From Phoronis australis (taxonomy: Eukaryota; Phoronida; Phoronidae), in the NCBI GenBank assembly GCA_002633005.1, contig NMRA01000208.1, positions 232,747 to 292,438 on the forward strand: a stretch of 59,692 nt of DNA, read 5' to 3'. The position numbers were made by a program, and so were the translations under genes. Positions 57,901-59,692 of this stretch are shown here, piece after piece (the first letter of the stretch is position 1; every line of letters starts with the position of its first letter). The notes beneath the pieces are model-generated. The model worked only from the letters and a program-made list of their open reading frames with translations. It did not search any database and was not told the origin of the DNA.

Positions 57901-59241
57901 TAAAATCTGTAAACGTCAACCTCTAGACGACTTACACTGGCACATTTCGGTCAAAACAGGCCGGACCAAAAGAAAGATCAAGAAAGCCATGCGAATGAAA
58001 CTACAAAGCAAGCTATAAGTACACCAAATTCCCCTTGGATGACCCCGTGGTATGGTGGTTAGAGTACTGCACTGTCAATCTAAAGATGCATGGTTCAAAC
58101 CCAGCTTCTGCCAAGAAAAACAGGAAACAATTGCTCATCACTAACCACCATGAGTGTAGCATACATCCAAGCTTATTCTCGTAAGAATACTGTAACACCC
58201 AAAGAAGGCTGCAGATATGACTGACCAACAAGTCGTGTTTATGTAAAGACTGGTGTAAATTGACCTAAAAATTTTTTTAAATGATATTATGTTTTACTTG
58301 CTTTGTACAAACATCAATGGAACATTTCTCAACTAATCACAATTTGCTATCAATTTCAACAGAAACAACTAATCATCAAAGCTATATACAATCCAAAATG
58401 GACTTCCATTACTTGCAATAATTCAAAATGGACATCCAAACATACTTGTAATAATGACAGAAATAGTCAGACAGAGCATACCATCATGACAACTCTAAAC
58501 AAGTGACATGGCAATAATAGCCTTACCTCGCCATCATCCGTAACAGCCAAACAGTGCATTGAGCCCACAGATACATCGACCACTTTCTTACCAACCAGGG
58601 CTTCTATCTCTTTAGGATGACGTACATGTGCTTCGGAGCCATGACCATGACGGTTGTTATCTCCCTTGCCCCTGAACATATAATATCGACAGTTACAGAG
58701 GACCTAATCCATCAGTGAACATAGACATAAAAATACTATTTGGCCATCCTTAAAATATTTTTGTTTTCCCTTAACCTACCGTTGTACAAATCATATTTTG
58801 TACTTTAATTACAAGGATTCAAAAAGAATATTTATTTGACATATTGCAAATTGAAAAACAAGACTCACAACTTACATAAAATGGTCAGCCAAGGGGGAAA
58901 CAAACTTCATTCAACTTAGACTTTAACTCGTTACAAACCCTTTATAAGATCTACACACAGGTAACAACTCCACAGAATGATAAAAGTCTACTTTGTGTTG
59001 AAAGCTTCAACAATTAATACCGTGTTCAAATTTGAACTCTGACCCCTGTTACATGAATGAGTGACTAACCATGAGTAGAGCTGGCCAGTCTTGGTTAGTG
59101 CCAGGCTGAACTGAGCCCCACAGAACACCTTGGCCACATCATGTCCTTGTAGCTTGTCTACCAACTTGGGAGACTTACAGCCATCACTACCACCACGGCC
59201 AAGTTTGCCATAGTCACCGTCCCCCCATGAGAAGACTGCAC
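3768..59241 (-). CDS. HERC2: HERC2 orthologue, giant E3 ubiquitin ligase gene, partial at both ends (54 internal exons)
   Basis: HERC2 is a scaffold-like HECT E3 ubiquitin ligase of about 4,800 residues, acting in the nucleus (DNA-damage signalling, replication-fork control) and cytoplasm. I placed 54 minus-strand exons, given region by region in the next entries. All introns are GT-AG, and the exon sum of 10,358 nt is one uninterrupted frame, entering with 2 nt of a split Gly codon at 59241 and ending in phase 0 at 3768. Domain order matches vertebrate HERC2: RLD1, cytochrome b5-like, MIB/HERC2, UBA-like, CPH, ZZ, DOC, RLD2, RLD3. Sequence before the fifth blade of RLD1 is missing on the right; the rest of RLD3 and the HECT domain with its catalytic Cys are missing on the left. 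No stop codon or frameshift interrupts the model, so the gene looks functional. Exon edges were set by eye from splice signals and phase. Confidence 0.96.
4372..4377 (-). promoter_or_regulatory. Polyadenylation signal of the nested 801-codon gene
   Basis: The minus strand reads AATAAA here, 126-131 bp downstream of the stop codon at 4503, the usual kind of distance for a short 3' UTR. It supports an independent transcription unit rather than a cryptic HERC2 exon. Confidence 0.5.
4503..6908 (-). CDS. Nested intronless gene, 801-residue propeller-like protein of unknown function
   Basis: An uninterrupted 801-codon ORF lies on the same strand inside the HERC2 intron 3967-9903. Residues about 100-260 and 625-801 contain NHL/beta-propeller-like repeats (for example [20 protein letters not shown] and [18 protein letters not shown], then [19 protein letters not shown]). 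Between them is a helical segment (about 265-345, with [20 protein letters not shown]) and a long acidic Ser/Asp/Glu/Gly-rich, probably disordered region (about 430-620). No signal peptide, membrane segment or RING/B-box is visible. The start is the first ATG, just downstream of a promoter-like patch (6994-7018), and AATAAA lies 126-131 bp after the stop. Lack of introns amid an exon-rich gene suggests a retrocopy or single-exon lineage-specific gene. I do not recognise a family. Confidence 0.83.
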   Translation of the reverse strand: MSVSAQNAGEGSDNSFIKYTDSVSLLIDSDEADIAGGDFFSKDFSCKSPQNPNGEKTGGECEPKLAGTFSPSTFQFPTQNTDSSQQASLLTEIQNSSLIAGHQAEIVLLFASDVDFSANVIDCKKRTLESRLDKVTSRIYVLTFRPQSFGSVAAAFTMSEGTAYICRWNVLPNFPVRKSSEKCREDSLLFMSAARDSSGCLYLSNPKDCTINKYTPDGQLGCKLAVANDCAPLCLSVTEDEEPEIAVVTSTSMRWSLYAAMLSCKDWDWDNIEWDKIEECMQELMKKLNVSSVEEILNCEPNDDMDASDITHLRILLRVAEVMGNKIPSVSHFGETSEQDAAMIKSCIAFHEKFSFHYASSKNCCIWKGCFDKDRYTKGDVHVSQLDLATLGDYTVNDVLFSSIDPGEGMLSEVGYFQDNDALRTSTPIKDSAADSFNLASPSCDDSSSGSAGGSAETDVSSNVQSTSSSSSENSDDKYVSAGSESGEITSRACNKTEDDASLERNAEEILGLMLQEDISFEGSEHNGYKKTANKSANANTSGNGGEADDEDESGSSADGDVSCDGDYCSVSSGRHNNQQSAGQDLTTKTEVDSADDLTNDSVGGVFGSSDRSTDGVDDEYSEIVGERIQILTANGKLIEELVHNDAIFYCVMNKEQLFWTGHDSAFLYDRASQIKRKITLRTPDGVVAPNGICFGFDGDIIVSDDTSPNVMIFDGAFKFKRKLACDDFVSCVAFDGDDRIFCLCSGVIKVFSYNGVYLYDIACIDEEGRPFECGLSFTIMTDKEILLPAVPSGLFVYKYV
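6994..7018 (-). promoter_or_regulatory. CRE and E2F palindromes upstream of the nested 801-codon gene
   Basis: TGACGTCA (6994-7001, full cAMP-response element) is followed by TTTGGCGCCAAA (7007-7018, perfect E2F/DP palindrome), 86-110 bp upstream of the ATG at 6908. Both are exact palindromic consensus sites, rare by chance in this AT-rich intron. They suggest an authentic promoter, possibly proliferation or cell-cycle linked. Activity is inferred only. Confidence 0.6.
7720..7740 (+). promoter_or_regulatory. Second E2F-like and CRE pair, upstream of a plus-strand ORF
   Basis: TTTCCCGCC (about 7720-7728, E2F-like) and TGACGTCA (7733-7740, CRE) lie 39-59 bp before the ATG at 7779. The same two element types occur about 720 bp away at 6994-7018 in front of the oppositely oriented nested gene. 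Confidence 0.45.
7779..7995 (+). CDS. Truncated acidic plus-strand ORF running into an assembly gap
   Basis: An ATG at 7779 opens about 72 codons of acidic sequence ([20 protein letters not shown] and on) before the N at 7996. Composition and the upstream motifs look like a first exon or the 5' end of a mobile gene, but the sequence is cut by the gap and its downstream flank is a duplicate of 7327-7575, so its real 3' neighbour is unknown. In another forward frame the last stretch reads [10 protein letters not shown], so a frameshift or splice near 7930 is possible. Product not recognised. Confidence 0.35.
8246..9700. other. HERC2 intron sequence without a recognised gene
   Basis: Follows the duplicated stretch at 7997-8246. 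A 21-bp tandem repeat of about three copies (aacagctggatagatctgtg) lies at 8907-8973. I see no conserved ORF, RNA gene or regulatory cluster. Confidence 0.7.
9745..9915 (-). repeat. 47-bp tandem repeat beginning at a HERC2 splice donor
   Basis: On the minus strand exon 9904-10175 ends GGTTGAACAG|GTAAGCTGGATTA, and a 47-bp unit made of intron start plus exon end is repeated about two more times with decay (GGAAGGCTGG, then GGTAGGCTGG at the donor position). Only the first unit has a good GTAAG donor. Confidence 0.8.
9904..11746 (-). CDS. HERC2: HERC2 exons: helical segment leading to RLD3
   Basis: Exons 11607-11746, 10490-10615 and 9904-10175. They encode [20 protein letters not shown], then [20 protein letters not shown] with HLMHSPFFK, then [40 protein letters not shown] and REQDEQ-like [15 protein letters not shown]. 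The last exon ends with AG of an Arg codon completed 5.9 kb downstream at 3966, across the intron that hosts the nested 801-codon ORF. The donor of exon 9904-10175 is the first unit of a 47-bp tandem repeat. Confidence 0.93.
10850..10987. repeat. GC-rich repeat element with two internal half-copies
   Basis: Two related halves (gggcgctggggggcaatag... and ggggggctgggggactatag...), each ending in a gctgcgccacccatg-like tail, stand out against AT-rich intron sequence. Likely a fragment of an interspersed element; family not recognised. Confidence 0.6.
11811..12031. mobile_element. Palindromic MITE-like element
   Basis: Starts GGGTCGTATTTCCTAAGA and ends ...TTCTTGGATAGCACCC, imperfect inverted ends. 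Internally, TTTTGACTGAAG-type and GACAAAT-type motifs recur in both orientations. No ORF. Non-autonomous DNA transposon or foldback is the best interpretation. Confidence 0.5.
12247..12321. mobile_element. Short hairpin element, copy 1 of 4
   Basis: About 75 bp with arms around TTTTAAGAACCAGTTT and AAACTGGTTCTTGAAA and a short loop (ATGCATGTTATTCGCTGG). Related copies lie at 20787-20832, 23666-23740 and 24353-24423. Confidence 0.7.
12441..13574 (-). CDS. HERC2: HERC2 exons: beta-rich domain between RLD2 and RLD3
   Basis: Exon 13121-13574 (454 nt, the longest HERC2 exon seen here) encodes [36 protein letters not shown] and then [20 protein letters not shown] with [20 protein letters not shown]. 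Exon 12441-12731 continues [39 protein letters not shown] and a helical tail. The [17 protein letters not shown]...D.L / GD.L...F.SD.S..GWGWRF pattern marks a conserved beta-sandwich, similar to one I recall in ZZEF1. Its function is not established. Gly is split G|GT at the junction. Confidence 0.92.
14717..15686 (-). CDS. HERC2: HERC2 exons: Ser/Thr-rich spacer after RLD2
   Basis: Exons 15515-15686, 15143-15353 and 14717-14857. The first encodes [20 protein letters not shown] and [14 protein letters not shown], near-identical to the vertebrate protein; the next two are Ser/Thr/Pro-rich, poorly conserved and probably disordered ([20 protein letters not shown]). Phases are consistent: AG|G of a split Arg, then two phase-0 joins. 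The intron 13575-14716 that follows shows no recognisable gene. Confidence 0.88.
16074..21726 (-). CDS. HERC2: HERC2 exons: complete second RCC1-like propeller (RLD2)
   Basis: Exons 21433-21726 (3' half), 20364-20445, 19806-20040, 19216-19393, 18363-18616, 17822-17966 and 16074-16299. Blades read in order: [74 protein letters not shown] with [35 protein letters not shown] and [83 protein letters not shown]. This is the full seven-bladed set. The 82-nt exon 20364-20445 is supported by the split Val codon (G|TC) that joins LFC to VTQDGK. Confidence 0.96.
16300..17821. other. HERC2 intron within RLD2, no gene recognised
   Basis: Contains a stretch (about 16740-17050) of decayed short repeats of the AAATCTTGNCAAGA type and a CT-rich low-complexity run at 17491-17541. 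No conserved ORF. Confidence 0.65.
20787..20832. mobile_element. Short hairpin element, copy 2 of 4 (opposite orientation)
   Basis: TTGTGAACCAGTTTTCTCTC followed by GGCATCAACTGGTTCTCAAAA; the loop is in reverse orientation to the other copies. Confidence 0.6.
21433..23472 (-). CDS. HERC2: HERC2 exons: DOC/APC10-like domain
   Basis: Exons 23279-23472, 22163-22360 and the first half of 21433-21726 encode a DOC (APC10-like, galactose-binding-type jelly-roll) domain. Diagnostic strings are [20 protein letters not shown] with QGK|HWIRIEM across the intron, then [16 protein letters not shown], then [20 protein letters not shown] and VHGLSVVGR. The RLIDG...WQSSG.QG.HWI motif is the DOC signature; in the anaphase-promoting complex it contributes to substrate recognition. 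All three joins are phase 0. The coding sequence at about 23405-23422 also happens to match a CTCF-like motif (see findings). Confidence 0.95.
23666..23740. mobile_element. Short hairpin element, copy 3 of 4
   Basis: The best preserved copy: GGGGCC...ATTTTGAGAACCAGTTT, loop of about 20 bp, AAACTGGTTCTCAAAAT...GGACCCC. The 17-bp arms are perfectly complementary. Confidence 0.75.
23794..23930 (-). CDS. HERC2: HERC2 exon: ZZ-type zinc finger
   Basis: A 137-nt exon encodes a complete ZZ finger: CLGCG, then [20 protein letters not shown], then SHKHSFNRI. The zinc ligands are visible as C-x2-C, C-x2-C-x5-C-x2-C and the closing histidines of SHKH. The [14 protein letters not shown] string is essentially identical to vertebrate HERC2. 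In the human protein the ZZ finger has been reported to bind SUMO and histone-like N-terminal peptides; conservation suggests a similar role here. Confidence 0.97.
24353..24423. mobile_element. Short hairpin element, copy 4 of 4
   Basis: Same layout as the copy at 23666 with slight decay (AAACTGGTCCTCAAAAT on the right arm). It lies about 690 bp from that copy. Confidence 0.7.
24853..25075 (-). CDS. HERC2: HERC2 exon: SH3-like barrel preceding the ZZ finger
   Basis: One 223-nt exon encodes [40 protein letters not shown] and [20 protein letters not shown]. The pattern GD.V.V...V..PKY.WG.V...S.G.V resembles the SH3-like repeats of Mind bomb and KEG-type ligases (family resemblance, from memory). 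It enters with a split Gly codon and leaves with AG of a split Ser codon that joins the ZZ exon. The flanking intron 25076-27284 (2.2 kb) holds no recognised gene. Confidence 0.91.
25076..27284. other. HERC2 intron, no gene recognised
   Basis: The 2.2-kb intron between the CPH and pre-ZZ exons. The only structure seen is a two-copy repeat with 52-bp spacing (ACATCAAGAGGNATCAGGCC at 26391 and 26443). Confidence 0.7.
27285..28104 (-). CDS. HERC2: HERC2 exons: CPH domain
   Basis: Two exons, 27949-28104 and 27285-27402, encode the CPH domain (shared by CUL7, PARC/CUL9 and HERC2; a small barrel that binds p53 in CUL7/CUL9). The first gives [40 protein letters not shown]; the second continues [20 protein letters not shown] and [13 protein letters not shown]. 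Aromatic and Arg residues of the YWVRY.H.ELIG core are intact. The two exons join in phase 0 at Lys|Leu. Confidence 0.94.
28703..29874 (-). CDS. HERC2: HERC2 exons: UBA-like motif and acidic serine-rich spacer
   Basis: Exon 29616-29874 encodes [10 protein letters not shown], a basic Pro-rich stretch with [10 protein letters not shown], then [20 protein letters not shown], whose MGF loop followed by a helix resembles a UBA motif (ubiquitin binding is inferred, not shown). Exon 28703-28893 encodes [11 protein letters not shown] and then a dense acidic/serine run ([20 protein letters not shown] and on), probably disordered and a likely phosphorylation target. I chose the donor after Pro-Leu (GTGTGTG) over an upstream GTACGC because it keeps the frame and has the better signal. 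Confidence 0.88.
30702..30828. repeat. 16-bp minisatellite, about 8 copies
   Basis: Unit AAGGCACACTGTCATA, nearly perfect (one C for T in the second copy), in the intron about 100 bp downstream (in gene direction) of exon 30931-31088. Confidence 0.95.
30931..32483 (-). CDS. HERC2: HERC2 exons: linker upstream of the UBA-like motif
   Basis: Three exons: 32342-32483, 31616-31762 and 30931-31088. They encode [19 protein letters not shown], then [20 protein letters not shown], then a Pro/Glu-rich spacer and the conserved [17 protein letters not shown]. The last string is one of the best conserved in the family and fixes the alignment. Codons are split A|AT and G|AT across the introns. No catalytic motif. 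Confidence 0.91.
32985..33334 (-). repeat. 42-bp minisatellite beginning at a HERC2 splice donor
   Basis: On the minus strand, exon 33334-33588 ends ATTACTGCT and the intron opens GTAAGTGTTTAGGAACTGGC. This 42-bp text repeats about eight further times, most copies again starting GTAAGTG or a close variant. Copies next to the donor are nearly identical; copies farthest away (left of about 33070) are the most diverged. As 42 is a multiple of three, both strands show long meaningless ORFs. Confidence 0.92.
33334..33588 (-). CDS. HERC2: HERC2 exon: SH3-like segment
   Basis: One 85-codon phase-0 exon. After a Ser/Thr-rich start it encodes [20 protein letters not shown] followed by [20 protein letters not shown], matching the LAVIGGIDGR.RLGG segment of vertebrate HERC2. 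The G(R/Q)V...E.G.GT...I.P.G pattern resembles a small SH3-like barrel. Its donor (GTAAGTG immediately left of 33334) is the first unit of a 42-bp minisatellite that runs to about 32985. Confidence 0.92.
33801..33861 (+). mobile_element. tRNA-derived SINE head, copy 1
   Basis: A-box-like TTTAGCGGTAGATTC and B-box GGGTTCAAATCCC at tRNA-like spacing, antisense to HERC2, with TCTAAAGAT before the B box as in the copy at 58041. No CCA-ready acceptor stem, so not a functional tRNA. Confidence 0.65.
33931..36747 (-). CDS. HERC2: HERC2 exons: linker downstream of the MIB/HERC2 domain
   Basis: Four exons: 36562-36747, 36112-36296, 34976-35126 and 33931-34133. Conserved pieces are [70 protein letters not shown] and [20 protein letters not shown], collinear with vertebrate HERC2. 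Helix-rich with no catalytic motif. The intron 35127-36111 contains a 15-copy 32-bp minisatellite, and the intron 34134-34975 contains a large foldback inverted repeat (separate entries). Confidence 0.91.
34420..34868. repeat. Large foldback (inverted repeat) built of about 20-bp direct repeats
   Basis: The left arm (about 34420-34625) and right arm (about 34660-34868) are inverted copies, around a 35-bp centre that includes CAGCTGACC. Each arm is itself a chain of about eight units like CACGGACTCATAAACACGG. The outer edges read AAGGTACCTAGACT and AGTTTAGGTACCTT, so the inversion reaches to GGTACC. Transcribed pre-mRNA would form a hairpin about 200 bp long. Confidence 0.85.
35255..35742. repeat. 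32-bp minisatellite, about 15 copies
   Basis: Unit GTACCTTTAGTATAGTTTGT plus AAGCCATTTAAT, nearly perfect throughout, with single-base variants only in the first and one other copy. Located mid-intron (35127-36111), not at a splice site. Confidence 0.97.
37287..38763 (-). CDS. HERC2: HERC2 exons: MIB/HERC2 domain
   Basis: Two exons, 38591-38763 and 37287-37476, encode the MIB/HERC2 fold: [16 protein letters not shown] at the end of the first exon, continued by [39 protein letters not shown] and LKLA in the second. The VRG.DW.WGDQDG signature and the WD.GS...YR.G..G.YDL tail are the family hallmarks shared with Mind bomb E3 ligases, where the module binds substrates. The phase-0 intron falls exactly between Gln and Asp of WGDQ|DG. 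After the domain the exon turns acidic ([12 protein letters not shown]). The 1.1-kb intron between the two exons contains members of the CACTAGG repeat family. Confidence 0.96.
37730..38460 (+). repeat. Dispersed copies of the CACTAGG repeat family
   Basis: GGCTACTAGGAGGCGCAAC near 37735, decayed forms near 37875, 38030 and 38160, and TTGCCACTAGGAGGCCC near 38396, with the same intervening phrases (atttcatgaaaatccat, gttttggcc..aagag) as the array at 1286-2860. Confidence 0.6.
39469..42372 (-). CDS. HERC2: HERC2 exons: helical linker upstream of the MIB/HERC2 domain
   Basis: Three exons: 42059-42372, 39929-40115 and 39469-39616. They encode [48 protein letters not shown], then [18 protein letters not shown], then [20 protein letters not shown] and [19 protein letters not shown], all collinear with vertebrate HERC2. 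Helix-rich, no catalytic motif. The intron 40116-42058 carries several copies of the CACTAGG-type repeat family; the intron 39617-39928 carries a tandem duplication of about 65 bp near 39645-39740. Confidence 0.92.
41250..41960 (+). repeat. Dispersed copies of the CACTAGG repeat family
   Basis: Motifs near 41261 (GGCCACTAGATGGCACAG), 41505 (GTCACTAGGGGGCACTAC), 41640 (AGCCACTAGGTGGTGCAG) and decayed ones near 41785 and 41895, at the usual spacing and in one orientation. Confidence 0.65.
42628..50976 (-). CDS. HERC2: HERC2 exons: linker after the b5-like domain, first part
   Basis: Six exons: 50885-50976, 50124-50388, 49039-49279, 43932-44097, 43493-43691 and 42628-42818. Conserved landmarks are [65 protein letters not shown] and [18 protein letters not shown]; the last exon is acidic and poorly conserved. 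The 4.9-kb intron between exons 49039-49279 and 43932-44097 contains two small nested ORFs and a duplicated stretch beside an assembly gap. Exons 50124-50388 and 49039-49279 each end at a tandemly duplicated splice donor (separate entries). The donor after 42628 (GTACTG) is weaker than its neighbours but is supported by phase and by the next exon's match. Confidence 0.9.
44023..45853. repeat. Direct 830-bp duplication flanking a one-base gap (probable allelic mis-join)
   Basis: Positions 44023-44851 and 45024-45853 are near-identical (a few percent difference, including small indels). The second copy begins right after the N at 45023. It repeats 75 bp of the HERC2 exon 43932-44097 (partial copy at 45024-45098 with its acceptor) and ends inside the 3' region of the small ORF at 45880. 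The unique stretch 44852-45022 is probably the start of a haplotype-specific insertion. Confidence 0.8.
45024..45098 (-). pseudogene. Partial duplicate of a HERC2 exon, probably an assembly artefact
   Basis: These 75 bp repeat the 5' part of the HERC2 exon 43932-44097, including the acceptor AG, and are cut by the N at 45023. The genuine exon has both splice sites; this copy lacks the 3' half and its donor and should not be included in a transcript model. Confidence 0.75.
45880..46167 (-). CDS. Small nested ORF, copy A of an inverted pair (95 codons)
   Basis: An intronless ORF inside a HERC2 intron encodes a basic, helix-rich protein: [58 protein letters not shown] and the C-terminal [12 protein letters not shown] start it at the Met aligned with the start of the inverted copy at 47708; an in-frame Met three codons upstream (46176) is possible. 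The two copies differ at about 13 of 95 residues with no frame disruption, and homology extends into both flanks. No signal peptide or membrane segment. Size and composition recall small axonemal or coiled-coil proteins, but I do not recognise the family. Confidence 0.65.
   Translation of the reverse strand: MEKFNLHARLYQEQQKYLRCYKQIKVIDREVKDTTVRLERALKANHTMRASQLYNRYSVTIGIKKMYEEYAERKAVEVFQLRRDAFGYTEHLNYE
46280..47640. other. Intergenic stretch between the inverted small ORFs
   Basis: AT-rich sequence between the two divergent copies; presumably holds their promoters. GGTCATGTGACGTGG near 47242 includes a CRE half-site. No TATA box or other clear element was identified. Confidence 0.4.
47708..47995 (+). 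CDS. Small nested ORF, copy B of an inverted pair (95 codons)
   Basis: The inverted partner of the ORF at 45880-46167, antisense to HERC2, in the same intron. It encodes [20 protein letters not shown], then the same [17 protein letters not shown] and [18 protein letters not shown] cores and ends [11 protein letters not shown]. The 55-60 bp before the ATG (CATTCAAGTCTGA..., ...ATCTCTA.ACTGT) and the 3' flank after the stop (TGATGGTC.CATCACAAACA) also match copy A. The two copies are transcribed away from each other, with about 1.5 kb between their starts. Preservation of the reading frame with scattered substitutions favours a real protein. Confidence 0.65.
   Translation: MEKNYHHVRLYQGQQKYLRCCKQKKVIDREVKDTTVRLERALKANHTVQANHLYNRYSVTIGIKKMYEKYAERKAVEVFQLRRDAFGYSEHLNYE
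48986..49046 (-). repeat. 19-bp tandem repeat beginning at a HERC2 splice donor
   Basis: Exon 49039-49279 ends GTGGGCAG and the intron opens GTATGTACAGGGTG. The 19-bp unit GTATGTACAGGGTGGGCTG occurs three times, so the candidate donors (GGTATGT) have exon-end positions at 49039, 49020 and 49001. Confidence 0.88.
50056..50140 (-). repeat. 30-bp tandem repeat beginning at a HERC2 splice donor
   Basis: Exon 50124-50388 ends ACCACCACCCCAG and the intron opens GTGAGTGGGGTTA. A 30-bp unit spanning exon end and intron start occurs three times, giving strong donors CAG|GTGAGT after 50124 and after 50094 and a degraded one near 50064. The spacing preserves reading frame, and the added codons contain no stop. 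Confidence 0.9.
51286..51468 (-). CDS. HERC2: HERC2 exon: cytochrome b5-like domain
   Basis: A single 183-nt exon encodes the core of the cytochrome b5-like fold: [20 protein letters not shown] followed by [16 protein letters not shown]. The DGG.W.VI..KVYD..DF pattern is diagnostic of b5-like domains. In a true cytochrome b5 the next residues are HPGG, containing a heme-ligand histidine; here the corresponding stretch is SQAPCG with no His, so heme binding is unlikely. The fold probably serves as an interaction module. The next exon (50885-50976) continues the domain and ends with a short tail, [14 protein letters not shown]. Confidence 0.93.
51803..56526 (-). CDS. HERC2: HERC2 exons: helical linker between RLD1 and the cytochrome b5-like domain
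   Basis: Seven exons: 56326-56526, 55642-55870, 55165-55307, 54189-54340, 53403-53584, 52188-52343 and 51803-51988. Recognisable conserved strings include [109 protein letters not shown] and [20 protein letters not shown], each with an obvious counterpart in vertebrate HERC2. The segment is leucine-rich and predicted helical (armadillo-like by inference) with no catalytic motif. Several exons begin or end with a one-base split Gly or Asp codon, which fixes the frame across introns. The acidic and lysine-rich piece from exon 54189-54340 is the least conserved part. Confidence 0.92.
52344..53402. other. HERC2 intron, no gene recognised
   Basis: AT-rich unique sequence of about 1.06 kb; no repeats or conserved ORF were seen. 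Confidence 0.6.
54377..54422. repeat. 9-bp tandem repeat near a splice acceptor
   Basis: About five copies of CATTGTAAT-like units 40-80 bp upstream (in gene direction) of exon 54189-54340. Confidence 0.85.
56729..57207. mobile_element. hAT-like non-autonomous transposon (MITE)
   Basis: A 479-bp element with perfect 13-bp terminal inverted repeats CAGGGCTTGGAAT / ATTCCAAGCCCTG, matching the CAGNG start of hAT ends, flanked on both sides by ATTAAG (56723-56728 and 57208-57213), a likely target-site duplication. Higher GC with CGCGGAAA motifs near both ends. No transposase ORF. It sits in the HERC2 intron between exons 57693-57812 and 56326-56526. Confidence 0.82.
57642..57712 (-). repeat. 40-bp tandem duplication of an exon end with its splice donor
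   Basis: CTTGTGGGCCTTCACAG|GT (exon 57693-57812 end plus donor GTAGGGAGGGC) is repeated 40 bp farther into the intron with donor GTTGGGAGGGC. The second donor is weaker, and using it would run into an in-frame TGA within the added sequence. Confidence 0.88.
57693..59241 (-). CDS. HERC2: HERC2 exons: C-terminal blades of the first RCC1-like propeller (RLD1)
   Basis: Exons 59070-59241, 58527-58671 and 57693-57812. They carry successive RCC1 repeats: [18 protein letters not shown], then [17 protein letters not shown], then [16 protein letters not shown], then [15 protein letters not shown], then VYIWGK and GVACGPSQ, where the propeller closes in the first codons of the next exon (56526). The codon for the Trp of YSWGKGD is split TG|G between the first two exons. 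RLDs are seven-bladed propellers that bind partners; some RCC1 folds act on small GTPases. Earlier RLD1 blades must lie beyond position 59692, because no exon is visible between 59242 and the window end. Confidence 0.93.
58041..58260 (+). mobile_element. tRNA-derived SINE, copy 2
   Basis: The head reads GACCCCGTGGTATGGTGGTT then AGAGTACTGC (A box) and GGTTCAAACCC (B box at 58092-58102), about 70 bp in total, followed by a tRNA-unrelated body to roughly 58260 where sequence becomes T/A-rich. Antisense to HERC2. The stems do not pair well enough for a functional tRNA. Confidence 0.7.
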
Positions 59242-59692
59242 CTGAGTATGATAAAGGTAAGATGATCAACAGACTGTAGATAATGTAAACAGCAATCCAC
59301 TTAGTAGCTGAGATGGTGTCACCCTGTTTAGGTACACCAGACTAATCAAGCAATTAACTTTTAAGCCTTTTACTATCAAATTTCCAAATAGTTACTGCAA
59401 TTGATGCAGGTCAGATCATTTGAGAGTATGCTTCGCAAATACAAGATGTGTTTCCAGTCAATGTGGCATGCGCATAACATTTTAGTGCCTCCCAAGATAG
59501 CACCACGTTTATTTTCACGGGCTACTACAATCAATGTAACATCAAAATTACCTTCACCAAAAATTTCAGATTAAGTATATTGCACTGAATTCATTTTCTC
59601 TCACTCACCCCTACCGTATCCGAGACCCTCCCCCCCTTACCATTTTATGTCACAAACAAGGACTGCGCATCTCCACAGCCCTTGTAGCACCC
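59242..59692. other. Partial HERC2 intron within RLD1 (right edge of window)
   Basis: No exon recognised; ends in pyrimidine-rich sequence (CCCTCCCCCCCTTACC). Confidence 0.7.

Noticed and set aside
58041-58112. Functional tRNA gene
   Set aside because: A and B boxes are present but the acceptor and anticodon stems do not pair properly; a SINE head fits better.

Overview
This is eukaryotic, almost certainly metazoan, genomic DNA. Nearly the whole window is one giant interrupted gene on the minus strand, an orthologue of HERC2, the very large HECT-type E3 ubiquitin ligase. I could place 54 exons between 59241 and 3768. All have GT donors and AG acceptors and all join in one reading frame. Together they give about 10.36 kb of coding sequence (about 3,450 residues), missing the N-terminus (beyond the right edge) and the end of RLD3 plus the HECT domain (beyond the left edge). 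The AT-rich introns of 0.1-6 kb, the closeness of the protein to vertebrate HERC2, and tandem repeats that start exactly at splice donors suggest an invertebrate deuterostome. An amphioxus (Branchiostoma) is my best guess, from recollection of intronic minisatellites described there. This is inference; hemichordate, echinoderm or mollusc are not excluded.

Layout from the right edge, following transcription: 59.2-57.7 kb, end of the first RCC1-like propeller (RLD1); 56.5-51.8 kb, helical linker; 51.4 kb, cytochrome b5-like domain; 51-39.5 kb, second helical linker; 38.8-37.3 kb, MIB/HERC2 domain; 36.7-28.7 kb, helical linker, SH3-like motif, UBA-like motif and acidic stretch; 28.1-27.3 kb, CPH domain; 25.0 kb, a further SH3-like domain; 23.9 kb, ZZ zinc finger; 23.5-21.6 kb, DOC/APC10 domain; 21.5-16.1 kb, complete RLD2; 15.7-9.9 kb, the region between RLD2 and RLD3; 3.97-3.77 kb, first exon of RLD3. 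Positions 1-3767 are intron.

Two introns host other genes. The 5.9-kb intron upstream of RLD3 holds an intronless 801-codon ORF (4503-6908, minus strand) with propeller-like ends around an acidic insertion, plus a promoter-like patch with CRE and E2F palindromes. The 4.9-kb intron at 44098-49038 holds two near-identical, inverted, head-to-head small ORFs of about 95 codons, of unknown function.

The most unusual structural signal is that at five HERC2 exons the splice-donor region itself has been tandemly duplicated (units of 47, 42, 19, 30 and 40 bp, 2 to about 9 copies), creating serial candidate donors. Other repeats include a repeat family carrying CTCF-like CCACTAGGTGGCGC motifs, a 450-bp foldback of 20-bp repeats, a hAT-like MITE, tRNA-derived SINEs and a palindromic mini-element in four copies. 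Two single-N gaps (7996 and 45023) are each flanked by near-identical direct copies and look like allelic mis-joins in the assembly.
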